Shown piece by piece: positions 13,719-27,900 of a stretch of 64,000 nt of DNA. Positions within the stretch are counted from its first letter, which is position 1; each line of letters opens with the position of its first letter. The notes below the pieces were generated by a model. That model worked only from the letters and a program-made list of their open reading frames with translations. It was not told where the DNA came from and searched no databases. Source of the stretch: Diprion similis (lineage: Eukaryota; Arthropoda; Insecta; Hymenoptera; Diprionidae). A program made the translations under genes and the position numbers. Location: assembly GCF_021155765.1 (NCBI RefSeq), contig NC_060113.1:5533001-5597000 (forward strand), given 5' to 3'.

Positions 13719-16700
13719 TCATAACTCAGATGGTTCTGTTTTCAATTTTGATTTTTCGGTTGTTTCGAACTCTTTTATTACTGCTTGATAGTCAGTCACT
13801 AAAGGTTCGTTTTCACGTTCTTCTTCTTGAATACCTGCTCTTTGAGTCTGTGTTATTACTACAGTATTATTGTCTGCTGTTTCACTCTTCGTCTGTTCAA
13901 AAATTGGCACTGTTGCACTTCTCGTCATTTCAACTGTATTGTCTGAAATAGAAATTTTACTGTGTTGCACGAAACTGTAATTTGCTTAATCCATCATTCA
14001 TCCCTCAGCAATCCGGAACCAAATTTTAGATTTGTCTGCCATTTCCAAATTTCGTAAAAAAAAAAATCACTTCATATTTCCGTGAATGAGAGAATAATTT
14101 TTTTTATACTATTTTTGAGAGGTGCAGATAGCTTGAAAGAAAAGAAAACGCAAAAATTGTTGTCGATGTAAAAGCGTCGAGTGAAAAATACGAAAACAAG
14201 AATTTTTCATATTTATTTTATGGTCATCCTTTCTGAAACCTGATCTATAAAATTCAGTTTTACTAAAAGTTCATAGATTCAAACTTTTAATAAGGGAAAA
14301 ATAAAAAAGAACTTCCTTTTCTTTAAATGGAACTTGGAAATACATGGCATTGATATTTTTTATGTTTTTTCAGAAAATTTATAGTCCTCGACATCAAAAA
14401 CCTGTTTTCTATCTTTCCTCAGAAGTCATTTGCAAGCCGAAACAATCATTCGAAACGTAAGAAATACATTTTTTTTCTCACAGAGAAAGAGTTACAAGTA
14501 ATTAATATTTTTCTAATATTTTATCACCTCTTATTACGGAGAATGAAATTTGAAAATAGCAGATAAATCTCAACTCTTAGATGCGGGATAACTGGATGAA
14601 AGTTGGTGCAAGCTGCCATTTGCTTGAAAAGTGTAGGATATGTGCATAAATAACTTGACTATTGGATATAATCTACATAAAATCAGGTGCGCCTGTGAGG
14701 TAAAGGGAAGGAAATAATAGATGCAAGGTTAGCAGATATTTGCAGAATGCACCAGATATGAAAAGATAACTCAAGATAAGTCGCTATAAATCTAGACAAG
14801 TCAGTTACGCAAAGATAGTAATTGTGCATCGTAATTCAAGATACCACACACAGTTTACAGTCATGTATGCAGATTGTAAAGTCAACACTGCAAGCTCATT
14901 ACTTCCTGGTAATTCCTTTATATATTTATCAAATGTTGTACTCACAGAAAAGTTTACCAACAATATCGCCTTCAACCTTAGCATGCCTTAGCTTTTTTAT
15001 ACCACCAAGTGATTCAATTTTCTTTAAGACTCTTGCGTTCAGGTGTATAAACGTTAAGTACTGCTCTTTTTTCTCAAAGTCATTTATCATTGCTTCGATG
15101 CACTAGAAAAAGAAAATAACATATTCCAGCAGCTTCTTTAAAATTAGGTGATGCTGTATTGTTGAAACGTATTCTGCATGATGGTTTGTACGAAGCATAA
15201 TTGATTCGGAAAAGTTGATACCAACAGAATTCAGCAGACAATACTTTTCATACCTTCATACCCGTGTAATCAATGCCTTTGAAGCCATCACAGTCTAAAA
15301 CTACAGGTAGAATATTTTTCCCTTTTTCCGCAGCAGCCTCATTCATCTTATTACGTAAAAAATCTACCACTGGATAGTATAATCCAATGTCTGGCTTTAT
15401 TAGGATGTACTTATCCCCGTCAGCAGTCTGCGGAAAACATAAAAACAGTCGTTTAGTCTCCATAAGAGAAAATTTTTCTGAACACATATATTCAGGAAAG
15501 CATGCCTGGCAATTAGATGGAACTGGTAATCTCATAAACCATTTTGATCGTCAATTAGAAGCGCTGTTTACACACCTTGCATTTTGATACCTGTATACTT
15601 GGTCTTGCCCACGCATGTAGTAGATAGAGTATGTTCAACATGACTCCGAACAGCAGTCCATACTCAACTGATATAATGCATGCAATGAACGTACCAATTG
15701 ACGCCGCCATGTCTTTTTCTGAAAATGAAATAAGCATAAACGTTTAATAGATGTGAATACTGCGAAAAAATATTATGATGATTGGATAAAGATAACTCAC
15801 TACTTCCTTTCCATAATACTGGAATTATGGACCATTCTATCATGAATATCACCGCTCCTATAAGAACAGCGGCTAGGGAAGCTCGCGGAATGTAATAAAA
15901 ATAAGGTGTAAGGAAGCTCAAAGCTAATAAAGTCAAGATCCCTGTAAGAAAAGAAAGCAAATATTCGTTAGTTAGCTTGTGCAGTTTTAGTTTGTATCAT
16001 ATCTGGAAGACTTACCAGCATAGAGACCAGACAAGGGTGTTCTTACGCCACTTGAATTACTCACTGCACTCCTACTGAACGCACCGCATGTTGGCATCGA
16101 CTGGACAAAGCTACCAAATATGTTGCACAGACCCAAACTGCGCATTTCTTGAGCTGCATCGACTCCCTTATCACTTGCTTGAAAAAGATTCGCTTAATTA
16201 ACAACAGCAGAAGTTGAAACCCAGTGTTTTTCTCATTTTCTCATTTTGACTGAGAGAATACATTCGTACAAAAGTTGTCATTATATTTTCAATCAGAATA
16301 GTTTACCGAAAGCTTTAGCGATTGAAACATTAGCTAGCACAGCAACAAGAGGGAGGATGAATATTCCAGATCGCAGGTGCGAGCACATGTCTATAAAGGT
16401 ATACGTTCGATTGCCGTCTTGTGTGCTGAATGGAGGTAGACCAAAAGATGGAAGTCCTGGCTCAACTTTACCTGTGAACATGAATTGAAGAAGAAGTCTG
16501 CATCTGTCAGTTTATAGTATAGAAGATTTAGAAGAACTATTGATGAACTTACCGGAAAGCAGGAAAGGGGATTTGCCAGCTGTTTCCATTATAAACGCTA
16601 GAACAGTTGTGATTAAAATGAGCAAAGCATTGCGACCGATGGAAAGAAACCACAACAATTTTTTCACAAATTTGTGCTTTTTTTCACTCTGCTGCCAGCA

Positions 16701-17613
16701 TAGATTAACGTTGTTGAGTTTCTGTAGAAAATAATTATCTCTTTTAGAGGTGTGTGACAAAATTTTTCAAACATTTCACCAATTAAAGCTCCAGGTAAAA
16801 ATAGTAAAAGATTTTCTTTACCCTGAATATCAGCAGGAATATGATACTTGAAATACCAATCAGGGTATCACCAATTCGAATGTCACCAATATGCTGGAAT
16901 GCTTTAACAATCTTCTCAATATTGGAAGAAGTTTTGTATTCAAGACCAAGCAGTCTTTCTAGTTGTCCAAGAATAATGATCACAGATGTAGCCGAGGTAA
17001 ATCCAGACGTCACTGGCATTGAGATAAAATCCACCAAGAATCCTGTCAGAATTAAAGATCATCTGTATAGAAATTTGATGTTTCATCCTATACTAATTTG
17101 TTGCTTCACAAACCCAAGTTAAGCAGTCCAAATGTTAATTCCATGCATCCGGCGAGAAAACCAAGGAGAAACACAAAGTCTAATGGTAGGCCTCGGGTAT
17201 ATTCAAGCGTCAAGAGTGACATTAAAGAAGTAGGGCCGATAGATACTTCTTTGATTTTTCCAAAAAATACGTAGATTAAACTACCCGCAAACGCAGAATA
17301 GAGTCCGTACTGTAGAAGAAACTTATTTTCAATACAACGAAACAAAATTAACTTTCACTGTATCATCTTTTTTTAATCACAACTTTGTGCATACCTGAAC
17401 AGGCAATCCAGCTAGCGCGGCGTATGCTATGCTTTGAGGAATCATGGTCAACCCTAGAGTTATCCCTGCGATGAAATCCGACACTGCATCTAGGTGTGTG
17501 TATCGTGGAAACCATTCCAATATAGGAATAAATTGGGATATTTTGTCCACGTAGGTTGAAGATCCAACTTTATCCTCATCTTCCTCTTCCTCGATCGTAA
17601 TCGATCCTTTCAT
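13719..17613 (-). CDS. SLC26A11-like sulfate/anion transporter (SulP family)
   Basis: A multi-pass membrane anion exchanger of the SLC26/SulP family, closest in feel to the sodium-independent sulfate transporter SLC26A11. I assemble eleven exons, 5' to 3': 17613-17395, 17309-17114, 17042-16822, 16721-16553, 16471-16307, 16177-16016, 15941-15801, 15718-15591, 15427-15254, 15102-14946, 13942-13719, giving 651 residues with all phases matching. The acidic N terminus precedes 'DFIAGITLGLTMIPQSIAYAAL', the family signature. Membrane segments fill residues about 60-470, including 'GFLVDFISMPVTSGFTSA' and 'SMPTCGAFSRSAV'. A STAS domain spans about 485-590 ('LDCDGFKGIDYTGM'). A separate last exon adds a hydrophilic tail ending -S-E-L, a class I PDZ-ligand pattern. 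The ATG lies 5 bases inside its exon (acceptor TTTTTATAG), so a non-coding 5' exon lies further right. Substrate is inferred from family only. Confidence 0.94.
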
Positions 17614-18954
17614 TGACACTATAAAAAATTCAAGTATTAACAGATACAAAGTTGGTGGTCAATTCAGATTTTCATCCAACATATACTTGGTACCTGGTAC
17701 CTGGGTAATTAAATTTTTTTTAGGAAAATAATAATATACCGTACAGGTCAGAGCAATCGACAGAGTTTACAAACTTTTTGAACGTGACTTGGGGGTTCGA
17801 TGGATGTACCAATTCGATACTTACAATTCGACATTCGCGGTGGTACTTGGAATGGATTTTGATAGAAATTTGGTGCGAAGAACACGTTGGTGTATCACGA
17901 AGAGTGATATAAATCGAATGTTTCATCTCTACGGTATATGAGCGTCAATAATTCTTATCTGCGTGACTTGAGTCAACATCAAACAGTGAAATCCACGTAA
18001 ATTCACACCGTGCAAAGCCTCCATTCGCGATATTTTTGTGACCTAGAAAGTGCCACTGTATTGATAAGGTTTTCACCTAATGATAAAAAATACGTTTTAG
18101 CAAAACATACATTAGCCCGCATCTGTAAGGAATATGCGTTTATAGCGCATTTAACAGTATGTTATAGCAGCATTCTCGCCATCCTACATACAACAGTCTT
18201 ATGAGTTATGACGCGGATAAGGAAATATCATCTAAAACAGCAAGAAACGAAGCGATTTTAATAATTTATTGCACATTTCACTATTTGCACAGCACTTGAC
18301 AACTGAATTCGGTGACTATTTATAATTACAATCACTATTATGTATTGAATACTAGATTATTGATAGGAAAATAATGTATAAATCGTGGATAAAAAAAATT
18401 TGAAATACTGAATAATTATAAAATCTGCTTAAATAAAATGCATTCAATTATCGTTAAAGATCTCAGTGACTTGAATTTACGTATATTAAAATTCTATCAA
18501 AAAAATTTTTATTTGTAAGTAATTTCGAATATCTTTAACTTGATGTTAATACCAACTTGGTATAAATCATAATATGTATGTTAGATTTTTTATATATTAC
18601 AAGTAAAAAAAAAAAACACTCTGTTTCAATTTTAATATAATACTCTGTTATATCTCTGTAAAAATCCATAACATGCTAATAAAACATATTGTTCTATCAC
18701 ATATGTTTCAGAATTTGTAGATAAATACATAACTCCAGCTTTGTCGTGCTTGATTTCGCAGTGAGTTTTTTTTTTTTTTTAATCTAATGTACAACCGTGT
18801 AATTGATATCAGTTAATTTATTATTATAATAATTTGTTTAAAATGACGTCCTGTTAATCACAGGGCGTCCTTTTTAACTAATAGTATCATCTCAAGAACC
18901 ATAATTTAATGTAACCCAAATTATATTATATATTTTGTCCAATTTATAATAAAT
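17614..18954. other. Intergenic region between SLC26 gene and PPPDE-PUL gene
   Basis: It should contain the unresolved non-coding first exon and promoter of the transporter and the 3' UTR of the PPPDE-PUL gene. A T-tract lies at about 18765-18780, and a short GACG/CGTC stem-loop at about 18844-18872 lies in the presumed 3' UTR. I see no further gene. Confidence 0.5.
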
Positions 18955-21900
18955 TTAACGCAGTTTCTTATTGATTTGGTCTACTAGTTCATCCACCCTT
19001 TGAGAGACCCCGCGAAACTTGCTCGGTTCTGGGCCAATCATTTGAATTAGTTGCGGTACTTCCTGTCCGCTGATTTGCGTAAAGCGAGCTAGTGCTTTCA
19101 TACAACGGAATAGTTGCTCCTCGGATGGATTGCTGTTGAAGTACTGTAGAAGTGCCATTGTCAGCTCAACGGCTACGTCATCGAACACCTAAATTGAGAG
19201 GGTTCATAAGAATCGGCAAAAATATTGGATGCCTTGGACAGTTTTTTGAAATTTGTGCTGAAATGGATTCGCAGTGTTCCTTGGTAGCAACTGTACTGCA
19301 TGAATTCTATATGTAATATAAACCAATTTTGGTATAATAGGAGAACTGGAAGTAATGAATAGCTGTTCAAATTCCCATTACACTTCGAGTCAATGTCTAT
19401 TTGATAGTAACGAATAAAGGTTCGTTGACAATTAGCAAGTATTCAATTCAGTATATATTGTGTATTTGTCTTACTAATAAACTTATTTACAGAAGGGACT
19501 TTAACAGCTGTACCTTAGAAATGCTGCCTTTTGGTAAAAGTTGCCGAAGATTTTTGCTTTTGTTCATTTTCTGAAAAAAATATCCAATACCTGCAGAAGT
19601 ATCTATTCAAATTTTGATATTTTTGCAGCTGAATCTAGTTAGTACGAATAAACGTATCATCATTTATTGCGTCACATAGTAATAGGATAATAATTGCTGA
19701 TACCCATAAGCCGTGAATTCATATTGCAAGCATGCCAGTTAACTTGAATAAATTTTGTAGGAAACTCTATACCCAAAGCAGTTTTAATAGCTCATCAGTT
19801 TAGACAGATAATAGGCCAAAGCTGCAGGAAATAAGGCAGCACTTCTATTCAGTAGTATCTCAGGCTGCAGCTACAACAATCTATATATGTTACAGACGCG
19901 AATATTACACAATGAGAACTCTGTTCTCAACTAAATTTAGTATGAGAGATTGATAATTTTCACATGTTGAAATGTTAGTGACAATCCGTTGAACACCCAT
20001 TCATTGCTTCTATTCTAAATTCTGTCACCTACTTCTATGTATAGAAACAAATTGCTCGATGTAACTTTTGTCTGATAGTTATATTACACAAAAGGACGCA
20101 AGTAAAATGGATCTTTTTATGTGCCAAACGTTCGTACAAAAGCTTTTTTTCATAATCAGAAAATTCTAAAGACCTTGTACATAGGCTAGCACTATAATGG
20201 TGATTTACCGAGTGATTTTTAAAATAGAATTTCAAGTCATTACTCTACGAATGACAAGAATATAAATAAGTTATTTACGTCTTGTCAAATCACCACGAAA
20301 TCATCGATACGAGATGAGAAATTATTACTAAGCAGTAAACATGCGAAGAAAAGTGAAATTTGCGTAACGTCTTTCTAATAATGTGAGGCACATAGTTAAC
20401 AGCTGTAAGTAAAAGTTTAAAAAAGTTAATTGATAAGCTGGATATAGGATACAGACCACAGTTTTTACCTCCTTGCAAGCAAGGTTGTGAATGATCGCTG
20501 CGCCTCGTTCTTGTAATTCAGGGGTTTCGGAGAGAAGCGAGTGTACAGCGACTTTCGTTGTCACTCTGATATTGCTGATGTTCTGGTTTTGATGGGGCCA
20601 TTCAGAAATGTACAAGAGCCATTCTGAACTGCTTAGATTTTCAAACATATTTGCCATCTAGAAAAATATACGTTACGTATCTTAGTGTAGTGTTCTCTCC
20701 CTTCAAATATCATGTTGAATTTGGGTTCGATTATTTCAATGCTAATATTCAAATGCTCCACAACCAAGATGTTTACTTACAAATAATGATAAGGAGAGTT
20801 GTTCTTCGTGTGGGTGACGATCAATGTCAAAAGCATAATTCATCAGAATATGTTCTCTGCGATCTTGGTGTAAAAGTAAAATGACATCGTCTTTCAGAGC
20901 TGCAACTGCCAGTACGTTCAAAAGTCGCACTCTAACTGCTGCATCGAGGGATTTATCGTAGAGCAAACGTCCTGTTAATGAGAAATAATCACATCAGAGG
21001 TGGAAAAAAATTACGCACTTCACCTCCTGTACGATCCTTGACAAAAAATAAAAACCTATGAAATTCAGGAAATTATCTCCCAGTGCCCAAGAGCCTTCAT
21101 CTTCCAGCACATACTGGTGAAGTTCCTCGAGGCTCTTCTGTTCAGCTTCGTTCAGTTTACCATCGACCAGGCCAACCAAAGCGTCAAAGTCAACCCTCGC
21201 GTCCACTGTATCTTTGAAAACTACAGGTGGATCACGTTGGCGTTTTTTTTCTTCAATATCACGTCGTTCATCTGCTTCCATTTGTAACACTCTGTCCGAT
21301 GGCAACATTTCCGCACCGGTGTCGCCATTGGTAGATTGAATTTCACTAATTACACCTGAAAACAGAATGATATTTTGCTTGATGGCTAATATAAGTCGAT
21401 ACTCCATTTTTCTCGTCTTGCTTAAAAATGAAAAAAACTCACTAGTTTATGAAATTATCAAACACTGTTGTGTGCATGTAATGTTCTGACGGGAATACTG
21501 ATATGCAGCTTTGTTAGTAGTATTATCAGAAGATGAGACAATACAGATCGCAACGATTGACCTATACTTATCACGATCATTCACGAGTCACAGTTAATTA
21601 GTGTAATTTGTGTTCTATGGGGACATACTCTCACTTTCTGCCATTGCTGCGTTATAGCTGCTTGGTTCAGTGCTATTGCTTCCGCTACCGCTACTGCTCT
21701 TGTCTTTCTTCTCCTTCTTCTTCTTTTTTTTCTTTCGCTCTTTCTTTGCCAACTTCTCGTTGATTACGTTCCTCCTTTCCTCCAAAGCTATTGAGTTCAA
21801 TCTAAAAATGAAAATTCCTGGTAAAACATGCGTTAACGATAATTGATCGAGATCTAAGTAATACAAGTAATGCTTAACAGTCATGTCATCATCAAATTTC

Positions 21901-24900
21901 GCTTGCACATATTTTGCTACAGTCGAATTGAAAGATAAACAATAATAATTAAATTTCTTGTGCCAATGTTACAAGCATAATATTATCATAATGAGAGTAT
22001 ATTGGGAAATAGGTATGCAAGGAATAAAACCAAGATATGTAACACATTCATGTATATTATATTTATTCAACAGTATATACTATTTGTGTTAAACTGCAGA
22101 ATAGAAATCAGCTGTGCAGTTCGATAGAACTTCACTAGTGCTAACTTTAATACGGTCAACAACCCTTATTTCCCAGTCCTATCTCTGACGACTTGCGTCA
22201 GTTATGAAGGCTACGATGATTTGCAGGCAAGCACAGTCAACAGCTAAGGGATCCCACCAAGCATTTCACACCAACAAAGTTTTACTATACTGAAGCCCAA
22301 GAAAGCATAAAGCAGAGAAGAACGCTGAAAATTCAGAAGTATAAGAGAGATTTGATATTTGTAAATGGAGGTATTTCTACAACCTTGTTTGTCTCTTCAA
22401 TAGTAAAGTTCAATGAAATCTGTTACAGAAAAGCTTATTACGTTGTTAGTTGGCTACAGATCACTTTAAAGTAGAAAATTATTTATCACCACACCACATA
22501 ACGAGCACAAATTATTGAAAAGCTATTTTCTTTTAGAAAAAGGACGAGACCTCGCTTCTTCGATAGCTGAATTCAGGCGTTGAAAATCAGGTGATTCCTC
22601 TCGATGAATTCTAGGTTCGACGAATCTTTGACCACTCGAAAAGCCTGAACTAGCTCCGTTACTTAATGTGTCTATCAAGGGTCTCAGAGCTTGTCCTATT
22701 GGCCTACAAAATACGTTTTAGCTATAAGTATTCATATTTTACTAGAATACAAGCTACCTTGAATTAACTTTTAGATATTCGTAATTAGATGTTCAAAATT
22801 TTTACATCGGTGTTAGAAATTTCAAACTTACGTGCTAAGTATTTCTTCCGGTAGATCAAGAATGTATTTAGGGATGCCTTTTCCGACCAAAAAGTTGCTC
22901 ACTTCGTCAGTAAAACAGTTGCAGTTGTGTTTGAACAGGTCGTAAGTCCCAGGTCTAATAAAATCAACGCACAGCCATGTGTGTAAGTACAGTCGACAGT
23001 GCATGAGAGCACAAAATATTTCTTTTAAAGCTGATAGAAAAATTTATTTCAACAAGATGGTTATTACTCACGCAAATTTCGAGGTACCAAGACCGTTAAT
23101 GTATTCAAGGAACACTGAATATGGAAGATAGGTATCACCAACTTTCTCCACCTTCAATGGCTCACCAAGTTCAGTTCCACCCTGTCAAAAACAAAAAAAA
23201 AAAACAAAAAAACACGTCTGAATAGAGAATACCAAAAATATAATTGAATTCATGTTTTATTTTCATATCTATTGATACTATTATTTATACAGCACTGTGC
23301 AGATTCCAGCACCCAAGTCACACGGTAAGCTAGATAGAGACGAGGGAGGTACATCATCCAATGAATAAGATGACTATAATTAGAAGAGTGGGCAGTGTAC
23401 CAATCTGCTGCGCATCGGCTGGGGTAATTGCCTATAAGCCTAGTTCATAATATACGGATGTGTAAAATTCTTAAGTAATTATGTGGCATTTTAAGTTCCA
23501 TCAGCTTGATGTATGAATTAGCACAGTACGTGAGACAAGTGCCGGTTGCCAACAAGGTGCAATACGAATTATAATGTGAAATCAATTCCGTTATTCTAGT
23601 TTCTTATTTTATATTATGTCTTAAGATGTGATGTTTTTGGTCAACATATCAATATAAGATTATAAATATTTGAAAGTTTGGTATCAAAATCGTATTAAGC
23701 TAATAAACTCGTTTCCACGTGATTAAAATTCATGCATGCAAAAATCTTGCAAAAGAAAAATATTTGAAAAAACCATTTTGATATTCGAAATTTCAAACGA
23801 TCATTTCTTCAATATTGTTACCTCAAACAAAATTTGTCAAATGAGTCACGGTTAAAAATAACTTGTGATCACCGGCGCTTGTAAAAAAAAAAAATAAGAA
23901 AACTCTCGAACGCACTTAATATCATGACTTACAAAAAACGTATTATTATTTCGAATTTACTGTCACAAAATTACGTTGGGTTCGTTCGAAAGATTTTCGC
24001 GGCTTTTTCAATCAATCGAAAATTGATAGGTCGACTGATCGGTGTCGGTTGAGAAGCGGAAAATGGAACTAAAACAACCGACTGGGGGATAAAAACAGAG
24101 TACAAATTCATCTGCATATTGTGTATCATAATTTTCGAATCTATAGTTTGACGTGTCTATTCTTCAAGGCGGTTATTATACAAATATCACACTAGCTGGA
24201 TTTTAATCCAAAAACCGCAAATTAACAAAACCCCGCAAAGGGGGGACGAATGCGAACTAGAGCTAAGATGGATAGAAAAAAATAAGATTTAAATTGCAAA
24301 ATACAAATTGAAAAAAAAAAAATTTAAATATGACTGGATAACAATTTTTTTTTTTATAGGAGATGTTTCCAACCATGTTTTGTCAGTTTGTTACACGCAA
24401 TGTAATTATTTGAATGCTACTAGTTTTCTGTAATGTAATATACCGTAATTTGTGGCCAAAAAGGAGTACGAATGTGTAACGGAAGGAATATGTTTAAATC
24501 AAAAACGAAAAAACAATATATAACTTGTAGCAAAAGGTGTACTATGGCATATACATGCACTTTTCTGTGAAAAAACGAGAATCTGAGTCCGCACTTCGCG
24601 CGCACTTGTACTCACACACGTAGACACGTAGTACGTACGATATAATTCACTTCACTACACGTTTCGCGTTGTTCGCTATGACGTAACGAATATATACCCC
24701 AGTAATTAATAGAGCTCGACGAAGTGGTGGCAGGGGCAGGTCAGGGCAGAGACGAAGAAGAGACGAAGAGACGAAGAGACGAAGAGGATATGCACGAGGA
24801 GGCAGACTTACCGGCGACAGCTTTCGCCCGCGAAGAGAGACCGGGCAGGAAAGTACATACGAGTATGATGGTCTCGGGAAAGAGCTAAGAGAGTCGTCGA

Positions 24901-27900
24901 AAGAGCCGAGAGAGTGCCCCTACGAACCTGGAGATATTTTTAGTTGTCCTCGGACCAAATTTAGTCCCGGTATGCCTAGTGTATCGTATAGCCAAGCCCC
25001 GGACTCTCCGACGGTGAAACCATGACGTGCTTCTACTATTATGCTAACGTTCGCGGTTTTTCCAGGTTTCAATTTCGCGTATTCTACTTCTATCAAACTC
25101 TATTTGCTACTCGTGTTACGGTTTTTTCTATTCTTTTCGTACGCTTTTGCTTATTTTAGACGTATATTGCAATTTATACTTTAAACAAATATGACAGTAG
25201 GGTTTTATGAGCGCCATGTTGGAGTCAAAGGACCACCTCGCGACTTTAGAACCGAATTTCTGTTTACCATGCTTTAGTTTGATGACAGTTTAGAATTTTC
25301 TGACTTTTTTGTACCTGCACAATTGAAATTATGGACATTTTCTAGTTTTCTAATGACGATTCAATTGTGTCGTGAGGTACAAACGAACGAACTCATGGAC
25401 GCCATGACTGAGTCTACAATCCTTTTCGCGACTTTAGTCCAAGCGTCTTGTCAACCATGTGTTAGATCAGAAGTAATTTCAATTTTGAAACTAACAAAAT
25501 TTTCTAACAAAGTTAAAAGTACCTATGTAGTACACGTCTATCGTCTCAAATTTCGAAATGTAGTAATTTTTTTCAATCTCTTACCGGACGAACGCTTTGA
25601 ATACCAGTTGGTCCGAAAAAATACTCGCGTCCATAGGCAACTATAGCTGTATGCCAGATTCCCTCAAGATTCCTTCCTGAAAAAAAAAGAAAAATGGCAA
25701 TTGAAATTTGATACAAGTATTTGTTAGTAGTGAAAAACCGTTCAGATAAGTCTAAACTTCCGATAAAAATGACGAACGTCGACGTTAAAAATGATACATT
25801 CGGCATACGTTGAGCGATGCAAACTACATAAAATAATATTCGTCGATCTATAATCTTTCTACGCAGCGTAAATCGTGTACGAATATACTTATGTATTCCG
25901 ATGACGCGGCGCAGCGTACGTTAGTATGTTTTTGCGAGTATAATTTATAGATTTGGCATGAAAGTCCTGCAAAAAATACCACAGAATTAGGGAAATGCGT
26001 ATAAGTAGAACACATACGTCGAATTTGTTTACTGCGCAAAATTGTCCCGTCCGGTATTCAAGAAAGGAACGTAATAAATTTATCTTAGGATCATCGTCGG
26101 ATTTCTTTGTAAAGTCGTCGATCCTTGTTACGAGTATTTCAGGATGAAAGTCTGCCTTTCAAAATGGATAAATTATTTTTTCTCCCTCGTTGCGAAATAG
26201 AGAAACTGTTATAACTTCAAACAATTTCCAAATCGGCAAGACGCGACACCGGCGATCAAACTTATGAAGTTGCATACTAAATCCCCGATTCCCTCCAGCT
26301 GCGGTTGTATAATAAATGGGGGGTAATCATTGCGTAACTAGATGGGCTCTACGAGAGGTCTGCAGCATATAATACGTGTATAAATACACGATTCGAATAT
26401 GTATAGAGACTGTACGTATACGTCTTTATGTATGGTGATGTTCGTCACGTCCGAGCCATTTCATCCCGCGGGTGCCGCTGCTATAGTTACGAATAAATGC
26501 AGCTTCTTCTCTGCATTGGACAGTGGGACACGAGGTCTGTGACCCAACCTGTTCCCCAGTCACAGGGGATAAATATAACCAGGAAGACGCCTCCCGCAGC
26601 TTCCAGATAGTTTTAGAAGAAAATTACTTACGATGGGGTCAAACCGTTGCCAGGAATCTTACGACCTGCACGCTCTAACCCCTTTACGCAGTATAACTAT
26701 ACATGTATATTTAGCTGCAGCTGATCTACGTGCCTAACGGCAAAGATGAATCGCTCCCTGAACCCCGATTGTTGGCTAACAGATCAGTCATCGCTGAATG
26801 AACTCCAATCTACGTCGGAAAATAATCATTTCTTAAAAATATATTTCAACCTGTGAAGAATAATAGATTTTACGTTTTTCAGCGTAACAACCTGCAAGGA
26901 TTATCAATAGAGATTTTGACGGTTGAGCCAGTTTGAAATTGATCTTAAATTAGTAGTTGAATAAGAGAAAAGAATGATGAATGATTGAACTAATATTGGA
27001 TAAATTGAAATTCTTGTCCTGAAATTTTTATTTCAAACAAAATTATCACTGCTTGTTCGGTACAGGCTTCTGTATCGTCACTAGTTAAACCTGAATCAAA
27101 GATCAACTTGTAACTTGTCGAAATCTGAGTTAATTTTGATTTTAAATGGATCGGTTCTAGGTGATTATCGGCAATTGCCGCAGATCATTGATAAACTAAG
27201 TTTTTTGCTACAACTGCAGTTTTAACTTCAAAGGAATAGAAAATTTTGAAATTTCAAAAAATGATCCGTACGACTTGAACGCATAGAGTAATTTTCGATC
27301 AGAAATTTCACGTATGAAAATGGGGGAAAAAATTTCTCAGCAAGAAATTTGGGATTGTCACTTTGCAATGTGTCATCTGGTGGGGAAAAATCAAACTAAT
27401 GCAACCAGGCTGTCAGCTGACCGTTGACCGTCTTTGTTCGCGCGTGGATGGTATAAAAACAGGTATATTATTGATTGTGTTTAATTAATTTATGAGTCAT
27501 GAGTAATTTGAAGCCTAAGAATTAGGATTTGTCTCCATTAAAATAAAAAACTTAGGTTATGTGGTGACAAAATGGCGCCGACAACCAAGCTCTGACGTCA
27601 TAAAGAACAATTTCAAATAGCAGGTGCGTGTGAATAGAGTCCCATTTAACGACGCGACAGGAATGTTGTACATCCATAAAATTATTGATGACTAACGAGT
27701 CATGTCGCGTCAAAATATAATGTATGGTATGTGTGTACAACATGTATCCCTATGATGGGAGGACGCGTATGCGGAATGCCGCTACCGCCTATTTTAATCC
27801 AACGGTAAATTTTATTTATATAACATCCATGCGGCGCTTGGTATACTCGAAACATCTAAAATTATCAACAAATTTGGCAAGTATTTTGAGAACAAATATT

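Larger units (their letters stand above)
23182..25584 (-). other. Third intron of the PPPDE gene
   Basis: A 2.4-kb intron. It contains a purine-rich AGACGA tandem tract at about 24740-24790 and a diverged direct repeat (separate entry). I see no nested gene. Confidence 0.55.
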
